Made by a program: the position numbers and the translations under genes. The notes beneath the pieces were generated by a model. That model did no database searches. It had not been told where the DNA came from and saw only the letters and a program-made list of their open reading frames with translations. A DNA stretch of 64,000 nt from assembly GCA_963810055.1 (NCBI GenBank), contig CAWEME010000055.1:16116-80115 (forward strand), given 5' to 3'. Positions 43,940 through 52,629 of the stretch are shown piece by piece (the stretch's first letter is position 1; each line of letters opens with the position of its first letter). Source of the DNA: REEB95 sp963810055. Its GTDB lineage: Bacteria > Pseudomonadota > Alphaproteobacteria > ATCC43930 > CGMCC-115725.

Positions 43940-45061
43940 TCAGCGCGCCGCCTCTTCGAGCGCGAAGAAGGCGTTAAGCACGGCTTGCTTGCGGTCGAGT
44001 TCGATGCCTTCCGCCGCGGCGAAGAGATGGCAGATTTTCCGCCAAACCTCCACCCATTGGTCGAGGCCGCGCCGCGAAGCGAGCCGCGCCAGGGTCTCGC
44101 GTTCGGCAGGCGGTGTGGCGCCGACCTGACCCAGGGCCAGCTCGATCATGCGCGTCAACGCCCCGGGCAAGAGTTCGACCAACAGGCGGAAGCCCTGGCC
44201 ATCGTTGCGCGCCAGCCTTTCCGCGAAGCCATAGAGCGACTCGGTGTCGATCCGGGGAATTTCACCCAAAAGCCGGTACATGTCGCGGTGGATGGCGAGC
44301 CCGTCCGTCGCCACCAGGATCAAGGCGCGGCCGATGCTGCCCTCGGCGAGCTGGGCCAGCGCCAGGGCATCGGCCGGGGCAGTTCCGGGGCTTTGACGCA
44401 TGATTGCTTCAGAAACAATAGCTTCCGATAGTTTCTTTAAGTGAAGCAAACGGCAGCGCGAACGGATGGTGGGCAGCAGCCGCCCCGGGCTTTCGCTGGT
44501 CAGTAGCAGCACCGAGCGCTTGGGCGGCTCCTCAAGAATCTTAAGCAAGGCATTGGCGGCATTGCGGTTCATGTCGTCGGCGCCATCGACGATCACCACC
44601 CGCCAGCCGCCCTGGGCCGAAGTGAGGTGCAGGAAGTCAGCGATGGCGCGCGTGTCGTCGACCACGATCTCGCTTCGCAGGCGCTTGCGCTTAGCATCCC
44701 AGCCGCGCTCCACCGCCAGGAGATCGGGATGGCCGCCCGAGGCAACTTGGCGGAACACCGGATGCTCGGGCGCAATCGCCAGCGAATCGGCCCCCAATAC
44801 CTTGGAATGCGGCGCGCTGAACAACCCGCCGGCCGGCGGCTCGGCCAGGAGAAAGCGGGCGAAGCGGTAGGCCAGCGTCGCCTTGCCCACGCCCTTGGGC
44901 CCGGCGATCAGCCAGGCATGGGGCAGACGGCCCGAGTTATAGGCCGAAAGTAGCAGCGATTCGGCGGCGCCATGGCCCACCAGCTCCGCGTTCTCGCGCG
45001 GCCGGGGCAGTTCCGGGGCCTCGCTTTCGCCCGCCGGTTCCTCGAAATCCTCTTCGCTCAT
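43940..45061 (-). CDS. holB: DNA polymerase III delta-prime subunit
   Basis: 373 residues, clamp-loader subunit. N-terminal AAA+ domain with P-loop GPKGVGKATLAYRFARF (about 54-70), VVIVDGADDMNRNAANALLKILEEPP (the arginine-finger partner region, shown in part) and the sensor RSRCR. An acidic N-terminal leader of 24 residues is a typical alphaproteobacterial feature. Located between tmk and metG in the usual tmk-holB-metG order. Confidence 0.92.
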   Translation of the reverse strand: MSEEDFEEPAGESEAPELPRPRENAELVGHGAAESLLLSAYNSGRLPHAWLIAGPKGVGKATLAYRFARFLLAEPPAGGLFSAPHSKVLGADSLAIAPEHPVFRQVASGGHPDLLAVERGWDAKRKRLRSEIVVDDTRAIADFLHLTSAQGGWRVVIVDGADDMNRNAANALLKILEEPPKRSVLLLTSESPGRLLPTIRSRCRLLHLKKLSEAIVSEAIMRQSPGTAPADALALAQLAEGSIGRALILVATDGLAIHRDMYRLLGEIPRIDTESLYGFAERLARNDGQGFRLLVELLPGALTRMIELALGQVGATPPAERETLARLASRRGLDQWVEVWRKICHLFAAAEGIELDRKQAVLNAFFALEEAAR

Positions 45062-45075
45062 GCCGCCATCTTACA

Positions 45076-45714
45076 TCAAAGCGCGGCTTGAAGCCGCTCG
45101 CGCACCGCCGCCTTGATCGCCCGTGAAACCGCGGCAAGGTCTCCCCGCGCGTCGATGACGACGCAGCGCTTTTGCTCGCGCTGGGCGATGTCGAGGAATC
45201 CCGACCGCATGCGCTCATGGAAATCGCGTCCCATGCGCTCGAAACGCGTATGGGCCTGGGCGCGCTTCAGGCCGAGTTCGACCGGCAAATCGAGGATCAG
45301 AGTCAAATCGGGCGCGAAATTCCCGGCGATCAGGCGATGCAGTTCGTGGATACGCTCGCGCGGGACGCCGCCGGCGAAGCCCTGATAAGCCTCGGTCGAG
45401 TCCATGAACCGGTCGCACACCACCCAGGTTCCGGCCGCCAGCGCCGGACGGATGGTCTTGACGAGGTGATCGCGTCGCGCCGCCACCATCAGCAGCGCCT
45501 CGGTTTCGGCGTCCCAGCGCGCGATGTCGCCCGAGAGAAGGAGGTTGCGGATTTCCTCGGCGCCGGGCGAGCCGCCGGGTTCGCGCGTCACCACGGTTTT
45601 GATGCCGGCCTTGCCCAGCGCCTCGGCCAGGAGCCGAGCCTGGGTCGATTTGCCGGCGCCCTCGCCGCCTTCGAAGGTGATGAAACGGCCGCGTTCGGTT
45701 TCGCCGGGGCTCAG
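45076..45714 (-). CDS. tmk: Thymidylate kinase, apparent CTG start
   Basis: 212 residues if started at CTG 45714. The P-loop EGGEGAGKSTQARLL, VTREPGGSPGAEEIRNLLL and CDRFMDSTEAYQG are all present and intact. No ATG, GTG or TTG precedes the P-loop in this frame; the first conventional start is after it. The CTG overlaps the preceding gene's TGA as CTGA, the same 4-base overlap as ATGA pairs, which points to a non-standard CTG start or a base error at the first position. dTMP phosphorylation for DNA synthesis. Confidence 0.88.
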   Translation of the reverse strand: MSPGETERGRFITFEGGEGAGKSTQARLLAEALGKAGIKTVVTREPGGSPGAEEIRNLLLSGDIARWDAETEALLMVAARRDHLVKTIRPALAAGTWVVCDRFMDSTEAYQGFAGGVPRERIHELHRLIAGNFAPDLTLILDLPVELGLKRAQAHTRFERMGRDFHERMRSGFLDIAQREQKRCVVIDARGDLAAVSRAIKAAVRERLQAAL

Positions 45715-46877
45715 TTGCGTTTCCCGAAGATGAGATAGCCGGCGGCGGCGGCCATGCGCCCGAACGGGCTCAGCCGGGCCACCGGCTGCGTTGCGACCAG
45801 TGGCACTTGGACGGTCTGCATATCAGGCGCGGTAATCATCAAGCTGCCCACGGTCTGGCCTTGCGCCACCGGCGCCCGCGCCGGCCCGTCATAGACCGCC
45901 TTGACCTGCATGTCGGCGCGCGAGGATCGGGGCAGCGTCAGCGTCACGTCTTGCTGAACGGTCACCGGCACTTGAGCCGTCTCGCCCATCCACACCGGCG
46001 CCTGATCGAGGGCGTCGCCCGCCTTCACCAAGTGGTAGTCGTTGAAGACGCGGTAGGCCCATTCGATCATCTTGTCGCCTTCGCTGCCGCGCTCCTTCAT
46101 GGTGTTCATGCCGGCCAGGACAACGATGATGCGCCTACCGGCGCGGATGACCGAGGCGGTGAGGCAAAAACCGGCCTCGTCGGTATGCCCGGTCTTGAGG
46201 CCGTCGGCGCCGATATCCTCGTAGAGCAGCGGGTTGCGGTTGCCCTGCTTGATGCCGTTATAGGTGAAATCCTTCTCGGAATCGTAATGGTAGTATTCCG
46301 GGAAATCGGCGATCAGGTGCCGCGCCAGCATTGCGAGATCGCGCGCGGTCATGTACTCGTCCGGATCGGGCAGGCCGTCGACGTTGGCGAAGTGGCTGCC
46401 GGTCAGGCCGAGGTCGCGTGCCTTCTGGTTCATCAGCTCGACGAAGGCGGCTTGACTGCCGGCCAGACCCTCGGCCAGCACGATGCAGGCGTCGTTGCCC
46501 GATTGGATGATCATGCCGCGCAGCAGATCCTCCAGCCGCACTTTCTGGTGCAGCGGGACGAACATCTTGGAGCCGCCGGTCTTCCACGCCGCCTCGCTCA
46601 CCGGCAGCATGTCGTCGAGCGTCGCCTTGCCGCTTTTGAGAAAATCGAACACGACGTATTCCGTCATCATCTTGCTCATCGAGGCGGGCGGAATGCGTTG
46701 GTCCGCGTTTTTGTCGAAGAGGACGGCGCCGGTGTCGAAATCGACGATGAAGGCGTTACGCGCCGAGGTGTCGATGGTCGGCGGCGACGCCCAGGCATTG
46801 TGCGGTCCCGAGGCAACGCAAGCGAGCAGCAGGGCCATGGCGAACGGGACGATCGGGCGAAGGGGGATGAAACACAT
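45711..46877 (-). CDS. dacC: D-alanyl-D-alanine carboxypeptidase (penicillin-binding protein 5/6 type)
   Basis: 388 residues. N-terminal signal peptide (LLLACVASGPHNAWA). The penicillin-binding motifs are SMSK (S66, K69), SGN (126-128) and KTG (228-230). The C-terminal domain ends in an amphipathic, membrane-associating helix (GRMAAAAGYLIFGKRN). Trims peptidoglycan side chains in the periplasm. Its stop overlaps the tmk start. Symbol is approximate among dacA/C/D paralogues. Confidence 0.9.
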   Translation of the reverse strand: MCFIPLRPIVPFAMALLLACVASGPHNAWASPPTIDTSARNAFIVDFDTGAVLFDKNADQRIPPASMSKMMTEYVVFDFLKSGKATLDDMLPVSEAAWKTGGSKMFVPLHQKVRLEDLLRGMIIQSGNDACIVLAEGLAGSQAAFVELMNQKARDLGLTGSHFANVDGLPDPDEYMTARDLAMLARHLIADFPEYYHYDSEKDFTYNGIKQGNRNPLLYEDIGADGLKTGHTDEAGFCLTASVIRAGRRIIVVLAGMNTMKERGSEGDKMIEWAYRVFNDYHLVKAGDALDQAPVWMGETAQVPVTVQQDVTLTLPRSSRADMQVKAVYDGPARAPVAQGQTVGSLMITAPDMQTVQVPLVATQPVARLSPFGRMAAAAGYLIFGKRN

Positions 46878-46932
46878 ATTTCTTCATGCTCTTGGGTTCG
46901 GGAACGGCGGGATGATAGGGCAAGCCCCCGCC

Positions 46933-47868
46933 TCAATCGACCACGATCTTGGCCTGGCTCACGCCGCTGTTGATGACCTTGTTCAACAAGCTGTCGGCAT
47001 CGTTAACATTGTCGACCGGGCCGAGCCGCACACGATAGACCTCGGCGCCGTTGACCTTGGCGTCGATCACTTGGACGTTACCGATGCCGTCGAGCCGTTG
47101 CTTGAGCCGGGCGGCGTTGTCGGCCCGGCCGAAGGCCCCGGCCTGGACATAGATGTGCGTCGTTCCGACCGGCACGATCTTGACCGCGTTATTTTGCGTC
47201 GCGGCGTTGGCCGGTTGGGCGAGCGCAAGCGGCTGCGCCGGGCGGGCGCTATCGGCGAGCGGTGGATTGGCGGCGGCGGCGCCGGTTTGCGGCGGGGGCG
47301 CCAGCGTTTCCGCGCTCACCTGGGTCACCGGCAGTGCGACGAGCGGCGCTGCGGCCATTTCGGTCCCGCCATTGCCTTGCGCCAGGGCTTGGGCCTGCAT
47401 GCTCTCCTGCACCAGGATACGCACCCGCACCTTGGCGGTGCCGATGTTCTCGAACCCCAGCAGTTGCGCCGCGCGGCGGGACACGTCGAGGATCCGCCCG
47501 CGCGCGTAAGGGCCGCGGTCGTTGACGCGCAGCTGGATGGTGCGGCCGTTGTCCAGATTGGTCACCTGCACGATGCTGGGCATCGGCAAGGTGCGGTGCG
47601 CCCCGGTCACCGCGTTCATGTCGTAGAGCTCGCCATTGGCGGTGTATTTGCCGTGGAAGGGCTCGCCGTACCACGAGGCGATGCCGGTTTCGTCGTAGTT
47701 CCAATCGACCGCCGGGTAATACCAGGCGCCGTCAATCTGGTACGGATTGCCGATCTTGTAATAGCCCTGGCCGTTGAGGGCGGGACCGCCCCCCGGATTC
47801 CCCGAGCATCCGGCCAACGCCATGGCCAGGACGAAGAAGCCGAGGACGGGAGTAAAGCGGTGAAGCAT
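46933..47868 (-). CDS. rlpA: RlpA-like septal lipoprotein with SPOR domain
   Basis: 311 residues from ATG 47868. Lipoprotein signal with lipobox LAGC near residue 20. The double-psi barrel (about 65-150) contains ETGIASWYGEPFHGKYTANGE (in part) and NDRGPYARGRILDVS, including the acidic catalytic residue of this lytic-transglycosylase fold. A Pro/Ala-rich linker follows. The C-terminal SPOR domain (about last 75 residues; TTHIYVQAGAFGRADNAARL) binds denuded septal glycan. Confidence 0.9.
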   Translation of the reverse strand: MLHRFTPVLGFFVLAMALAGCSGNPGGGPALNGQGYYKIGNPYQIDGAWYYPAVDWNYDETGIASWYGEPFHGKYTANGELYDMNAVTGAHRTLPMPSIVQVTNLDNGRTIQLRVNDRGPYARGRILDVSRRAAQLLGFENIGTAKVRVRILVQESMQAQALAQGNGGTEMAAAPLVALPVTQVSAETLAPPPQTGAAAANPPLADSARPAQPLALAQPANAATQNNAVKIVPVGTTHIYVQAGAFGRADNAARLKQRLDGIGNVQVIDAKVNGAEVYRVRLGPVDNVNDADSLLNKVINSGVSQAKIVVD

Positions 47869-47918
47869 CGTCTGGGTTGGAATCGCGGCCAAGGGCGAAG
47901 CGTTGAACAACTGTAGTG

Positions 47919-48966
47919 TCAATCGATGCCGTCCGCAAGATATCCCACGGCCACGGCAAAGAAGCTCGAGTTGTTCCATTTCAGGATAGCGCGGTAATCG
48001 TCGTAGACCAGGAACGCCGGGCCGTCGGCTCCTGCCGGCTGGATCAGCGCGGCGCCGAGGGCCATGTCGGGCAGCGCCGCGCCGCTCGACTGCGTCACGC
48101 CCAGCGCGGCCCAATCGTTGAGCGGCTTTTCCTGGTTCAGCCCGACCAGCGAGGAATCGAAATTCGGCGGAAGCGTCACCGCCACGCCCCAGCCCTGATC
48201 GCCATGCCAGCCGGCCCGCGCCAGGTAATTGGCGATCGAGGCGAACACGTCTTCGCGCTTATGCCAGATGTCGGGCGCGGCGTTGCCCTTCCAGCTCACC
48301 GCGTAGGCCAAAAAGCTCGACGGCATGAATTGACTCTCGCCCATGGCGCCGGCCCAGGAGCCGGTCATGTTGCGCGGATCGACATGCTGCCGGTCGACCA
48401 TGATCAGGGCGTTGATCAGCTCCTTGCGGAAAAAAGTCGGCGCGCCGCCCTTCATAGGCCAGCGTCGCCAGCGCCGAGATCACCGGATAACCGCCGGTGG
48501 TGCGGCCGTAACTGGTCTCGATGCCCCACAGCGCTACGATGTATTGGGGCTGCACGCCGTAGCGCTTGGACACCTGGTCGAGCAATTGCTTGTTCTCGGC
48601 GAGCTGGGCGCGGCCGGCGTCGATCCGCGCCGGCGTCACCACCAGATCGATGTAATCCTGGAAGCTGAGCGTGACTTCGGGCTGGCGGCGGTCGAGCTCG
48701 ATGACATGCGGCAGGAATTTGGCCGTGGTCAGGGTGCGGTCGAGCGTGGGTGCCGAGATGCCCTGGGCCAGCGCGTCCTGACGGAAATCCTGGATGAAGG
48801 CGGGGAAGCCCGCGGCATCGGGCATTTCGGCCCCGGGTTCTGGCGGTTGCGCCGGAGCCTGCTGTTGGCCCTGATCCTGCTGCGGCGGTTGTTGTTGCGC
48901 GCAAGCGGGCAGCGTCGTCAGCAAAGCCAGCAACGCGATGGTCAAGAAAGACGGGCGCGGCGTCAT
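47919..48966 (-). CDS. Lytic murein transglycosylase (MltB family), frameshifted
   Basis: Peptidoglycan-cleaving lipoprotein of the SLT_2/MltB type. The first part (48966-48436) has lipobox LPAC, SFQDYIDLVVTPARI and the catalytic glutamate in ALWGIETSYGRTTG. The second part (48455-47919, other frame) has TFFRKELINALIM, GSWAGAMGESQFMPSSFLAYAV and WGVAVTLPPNFD. Six A at 48430-48435 (forward strand) instead of five break the frame; dropping one gives RRADFFRKELINAL. Restored length is about 348 residues. The start overlaps the preceding thioesterase stop as ATGA. Confidence 0.85.
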
Positions 48967-49817
48967 CGGGCGATCACCAGTGCTGCCGCCTTGGTGCGGA
49001 GTTCGTCGGGAATGACGGCCGAGCGGCGCTTCTCCAGATCGAAATGGACGCCGGCCTGATAACAGCGCGCGATGCGCTCGCCGTCCTTCACCGCGACCAG
49101 ATCATGCACCATCTTCAGCGAGGATTTGCCGATCTCGAGCAGGAAGCTGCGGCTGGCGATCTCCATTCCCGCCCCCGGCTGCCACGCCCGCAATGCCAGC
49201 CGCGATTCGAAAGTGGCGAAGCCGCGCTTCTCCTTGTGGATATAATCGCCGGTCATGCCCAGCGCCACCAGCAGATGCGACGAAGCGGTCGAGCAGCGCC
49301 GGATATGGCCGAAAATTGAAAGCTGGCCGCGCTCGTCCAGCTCCCAGCTTTTGACACGGTCGCGCATGGTGGGTGTCGCGCCATGGGATGCGGGCAGCGT
49401 AATCGCGGCGAAGCCTTCGGTCCGCCACGGCGCGACCGATGCTTCGAGCTTCGATTTCAATCCGCTGCGCATGGTGAAGTCGCGCGGCGCCAAGGTGTGC
49501 TCGGCCCGGGTGGTGACGGTGCCGTCGCTCGCCAGCAGCTCGTGGCCGAGGCGCACCTGCTTCTCGCCCTTGGCCCCCTCGCTTGTGCCGATCACGGCGC
49601 TGCGGATGGAGATCGAATCCCCGGCGCGCAATTCCTTGAGAAAGCGGGTGAACAGGCTGACCGTGCGCCAGGCGCGGCCGGGGGCAAGGCCGTGGAGCAG
49701 GCTTGCCGCCGCGTCGCCGAAACGCTCGCCGTAAAAGGCGACGTTCATGTGCTCGAAGACGTCGCATTCCCAGGCCTCGACGTCGCCGCGATAGGTTTCG
49801 ATCAAGTCAACCGACAT
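48963..49817 (-). CDS. Acyl-CoA thioesterase-like double hotdog protein
   Basis: 284 residues containing two tandem thioesterase (4HBT) folds. The first starts ETYRGDVEAWECDVFEHMNV with an Asp/His pair typical of the hotdog active site. The second (from about residue 150) has DERGQLSIFGHIRRCSTASS and LALRAWQPGAGMEIAS. The role is probably hydrolysis of an acyl-CoA. Substrate unknown. Upstream of the MltB-like gene in an overlapping pair. Confidence 0.75.
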   Translation of the reverse strand: MSVDLIETYRGDVEAWECDVFEHMNVAFYGERFGDAAASLLHGLAPGRAWRTVSLFTRFLKELRAGDSISIRSAVIGTSEGAKGEKQVRLGHELLASDGTVTTRAEHTLAPRDFTMRSGLKSKLEASVAPWRTEGFAAITLPASHGATPTMRDRVKSWELDERGQLSIFGHIRRCSTASSHLLVALGMTGDYIHKEKRGFATFESRLALRAWQPGAGMEIASRSFLLEIGKSSLKMVHDLVAVKDGERIARCYQAGVHFDLEKRRSAVIPDELRTKAAALVIAR

Positions 49818-50038
49818 TTGCCTCCGCCTCGGCCGGGCACCATGCCCGGCCGCCCTTCGGGGCGGCGACTATGGCAGAACAGCGGCCCGGGCGGAAAGCG
49901 CGGCAATCAAGGCAGAATCTTGTCCGGGATGAGCTTTTTGTAATCCCGGCGCCGGGGGATGGAAAATCATAAGCTAGCTTATGAATTACCAGAAGCCCCG
50001 GTCAGGCGACCGGAGCAAGCTCGAAAAGGAGAGCCCTC

Positions 50039-50335
50039 ATGACCAAGACCCCGAGCAACGCTTTTTCGCGCACACTGCGCAATCTCGCCTTGGCCGCGGC
50101 GCTGGCCGTGACCTCGGCCGGAGTCGTGGCCGCCCCGGCGCTGGCCGCCGATTGGCACCATGACCGCGGCCGCCAGGAATTCCGCGACCATCGCGGGCAT
50201 GGCGGATTTTTTACGCCGGTCGTTTCCGTGAACCCCTACGCTTACGGCCCCTATGGCTACGCGCCGCCTCCCCCGGCGCCGGTCTATGGGTTCCCGCCGA
50301 TCCTCGACTTGATCCTCCCGATTCATATCCGCTGA
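50039..50335 (+). CDS. Small exported His/Pro-rich protein
   Basis: 98 residues (MTKTPSNAFSRTLRNLALAAA). Signal peptide cleaved near PALAAD. The mature part is rich in His, Gly, Tyr and Pro (WHHDRGRQEF, YAYGPYGYAPPPPAP). AAAAGGAGAG lies 6 bases upstream of the ATG. Similar small secreted proteins occur widely but have no known function; the histidines could bind metal. Followed by a strong terminator. Confidence 0.75.
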   Translation: MTKTPSNAFSRTLRNLALAAALAVTSAGVVAAPALAADWHHDRGRQEFRDHRGHGGFFTPVVSVNPYAYGPYGYAPPPPAPVYGFPPILDLILPIHIR

Positions 50336-50356
50336 ACGGGACGATAGAGGACGGCC

Positions 50357-50393
50357 TTCGCCCCGCCCGATCCCCCGGGCGGAGCGAATTTTT
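50357..50393 (+). terminator. Rho-independent terminator
   Basis: TTCGCCCCGCCCG pairs with CGGGCGGAGCGAA around a short loop (one mismatch in the stem), followed by TTTTT at 50389-50393. Confidence 0.88.
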
Positions 50394-50413
50394 CTATCAG
50401 AGCCAAACGGGAA

Positions 50414-50824
50414 CTATTTGTCCTTGGGCGGCGAGCGGGATTTCCTGGTTCTGCTTCCCAGCGTAAAGCCGGCCAGAACGGCATCGAGCAGCGGCTGGAT
50501 CGCGGTGGCGAAATCCGCGCCCGAAACGTTGGGCTTGCGCCGCGCCGTGAAATAGGCGGCCAGCAACAAGATCACGCACAGCGCCAGCAAAATGCCGGCG
50601 ACGATCAGCGGCGATCCCACCGGCCCGGCATAGGGAATGAGATAGATCCACAATGCCGCCACGGCACAACCGAGCGCCGCCAACAAGGCAACGAGAGCGA
50701 TCGCCGCCAGACAGGCGGCGGCTGAAACCAGCCGGGCCTTCTTTTTCCAACGCTCGAAAATGCGCCCATAGCTGAGCGCCTGCGTCAGCGCCGCGAGCAG
50801 ATTGGCCGCCCCCCTCCCCGCCAC
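50414..50824 (-). CDS. Phage holin family / Pfam PF07332-like membrane protein
   Basis: 136 residues. Two long membrane helices (AAACLAAIALVALLAALGCA and VGSPLIVAGILLALCVILLL) with a basic cytoplasmic tail (KSRSPPKDK). This resembles the chromosomal holin-like superfamily III proteins that often accompany DUF883 proteins in stress-responsive envelope loci. It sits 5 bases after the DUF883 gene in the same direction. Not evidence of a prophage. Confidence 0.6.
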   Translation of the reverse strand: MAGRGAANLLAALTQALSYGRIFERWKKKARLVSAAACLAAIALVALLAALGCAVAALWIYLIPYAGPVGSPLIVAGILLALCVILLLAAYFTARRKPNVSGADFATAIQPLLDAVLAGFTLGSRTRKSRSPPKDK

Positions 50825-50829
50825 GGGGC

Positions 50830-51123
50830 TTAGCGCGACAGGATGCGGCCGGCGAGGAAGCCGACGCCGAAGGCGATCAGCAGGCTCGCCAACGGGTTCT
50901 CTTCGATCTGGCGGGCGAAGGTCTCGAGCTTTTCTCCGCCTTGAGCGGAGAACTTGCCGTAAAGCCGCTTGGCTTCGTCGCTCACGCCATCGACCGTGCC
51001 GCTTTTGACGTGCTTCAGGAGCGCGCCAAGATCGGATTTGAGCGCGTCGAGATCGTCGCGGATGGCCTCGAGATCCTGCCTGCCGCCGTTGCCCCGGGCT
51101 TTGCCGATGCTGGTGTCGCTCAT
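50830..51123 (-). CDS. DUF883 (ElaB/YqjD-type) membrane-anchored protein
   Basis: 97 residues. Long N-terminal amphipathic helical part (DLEAIRDDLDALKSDLGALL) and a C-terminal membrane anchor (NPLASLLIAFGVGFLAGRILSR, in part) with the glycine-zipper pattern of this family. In E. coli the relatives are stationary-phase inner-membrane proteins that associate with ribosomes. Forms a pair with the holin-like gene. Confidence 0.85.
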   Translation of the reverse strand: MSDTSIGKARGNGGRQDLEAIRDDLDALKSDLGALLKHVKSGTVDGVSDEAKRLYGKFSAQGGEKLETFARQIEENPLASLLIAFGVGFLAGRILSR

Positions 51124-51217
51124 GACCGTTTACTCCTTAAATAATGGGTTCCGTACCAAAATAATACCACATTGTGTCGGCGGTGTGGCCTCAGGGCTTC
51201 TACTTATTTGTTACTTG

Positions 51218-51709
51218 TTACTTGCGCGCTTCCGGGTCGAGCAAGGTAATGCCGAGCAGCATATCGACCTCCCGGCCATCGGTCGCCATGGGCAGGATGA
51301 GCCGCTCGATGATCTTGAACTTGGTGTCGATCACGTAGACCGGCGGGCCGCGATAGAAGGCGATTTCGGCGTTTTCGGCCACGGCGGTGAATTGCGGATA
51401 GGCCGAGGATTGCGCGAAACGCGGATGGACCTCGTCGTACCAGTGGCCGGTCGGGTCGGACTTGGCCGCCTCGACATGCTCGGTGCCGACCAGGCGATAC
51501 TTGAATCTCAGCGGCGCGCGCTGGACATCGACCAGCCAGATCCAGCGCAACAGGCGCGGTATGGCGGTGGGGCTGAATTGCTTACGTCCGGGCAACAAGC
51601 CGGGTTTCAGGCGGATCGAAAGCCAATAGCGGTAAAGCTCGGCAATCCGGGCGTCGCATGGCGGCAGCTCGGAGCCCGCCGCAATCGTGCCGGCAAAGGG
51701 TTCGGCCAT
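51218..51709 (-). CDS. PAS-domain protein (PAS_5 type)
   Basis: 163 residues from ATG 51709; the earlier in-frame start at 51733 adds 8 unconserved residues. The body matches the alphaproteobacterial PAS_5 sensor-like proteins: LYRYWLSIRLKPGLLPGRKQ, RFKYRLVGTEHVEA and DPTGHWYDEVHP, then VYVIDTKFKIIERLILPMA. No output domain; function unknown. Last core gene before the accessory island. Confidence 0.75.
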   Translation of the reverse strand: MAEPFAGTIAAGSELPPCDARIAELYRYWLSIRLKPGLLPGRKQFSPTAIPRLLRWIWLVDVQRAPLRFKYRLVGTEHVEAAKSDPTGHWYDEVHPRFAQSSAYPQFTAVAENAEIAFYRGPPVYVIDTKFKIIERLILPMATDGREVDMLLGITLLDPEARK

Positions 51710-51879
51710 TGCGGTCCATCCCCCCGCCGCCAATCATGCATCCGGAAGTTGTGGGTTGTAAACCGCGCCGCGATCAGAATGGCGCTGGCGTGCCGGTAGC
51801 GATAAAAGTGGGTACTGGCTAATAATTGCTCGATTCGCGGCATAGCTCCCCGCACAAGTTCTTCTCGACCAATCGTGGT

Positions 51880-52602
51880 CTATGAAAAGTTAGTGGTCAC
51901 GAATGCTTCCACGCCGCGCACACATGATGACAATCGAGTCGCAAGCCACATTCGTTTATCCCTTGTTGTGCGATTGTTAAGTGTCAACCCGCCACTGACG
52001 ATCTGCCACGTACTCTCGCTTTGTGTGGCGCTCCCGACAACCAATCCTGTCGGAGTTGCGGTCACATTATTCTTGTAATGTCGTGGAGGCGCAGATCGGT
52101 GTGCCAATACATTGCGAATTAAGCCCCAATTCCGAAACGTCTCGTCGGCCAGGAGGCTAGAAAATTGTAACTCAATGTCGGTGCCTGGGAAATGCGCGGC
52201 AAATTTATCCCGCGTTACTTGTGGTGTAATCGTTTTGAGAGACTGCGGTGTGTTCATCGGGAAATCTCTTTGCCGCAACATCGCACCGACTACATAGAGA
52301 CTATATGCGAAGCTCTCGATTACCGCATAGCCGGCTACAAAAAAGCTGAATAACGCGGCTTCCTGATTATATCGTTCATCCGACGGGGGCGCGGTACTTT
52401 GGCTAAATGATTTTGTAAAAACGTCGTCGGCATCAGCCATTGTTTTAAAGCGGATAGCAACGGCGTTCCAACCGCCCATGCATTCGGTCCAAAATTCGGG
52501 ATGAGTCGATGAGCACGGCACAAGCGCAGCGTGGACGGCATTAAATTCTGATGTCGGAAACTCGGCAGGCATCTCAACGCCATTTGTGTTTGCCCTTGCC
52601 AT
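51880..52602 (-). CDS. HEPN-like protein with Rx4H motif
   Basis: 240 residues from ATG 52602, which has GGAG 10 bases upstream. Helical, with GYAVIESFAYSLYVVGAML (about 91-109) and then NWGLIRNVLAHRSAPPRHY. R163-x4-H168 is the signature of HEPN ribonuclease toxins and abortive-infection effectors. It follows the 639-residue gene by 27 bases in the same direction, so the pair is likely one operon. AT-richer than the core genes. HEPN identity is by motif and helical pattern only. Confidence 0.6.
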   Translation of the reverse strand: MARANTNGVEMPAEFPTSEFNAVHAALVPCSSTHPEFWTECMGGWNAVAIRFKTMADADDVFTKSFSQSTAPPSDERYNQEAALFSFFVAGYAVIESFAYSLYVVGAMLRQRDFPMNTPQSLKTITPQVTRDKFAAHFPGTDIELQFSSLLADETFRNWGLIRNVLAHRSAPPRHYKNNVTATPTGLVVGSATQSESTWQIVSGGLTLNNRTTRDKRMWLATRLSSCVRGVEAFVTTNFS

Positions 52603-52629
52603 CTTCTGGTTTCTCCGCACCCTCTCCGG

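Noticed and set aside
50414..51123. Prophage remnant suggested by the holin-like gene
   Set aside because: Holin-like superfamily proteins are common chromosomal partners of DUF883 proteins and no other phage genes are near.
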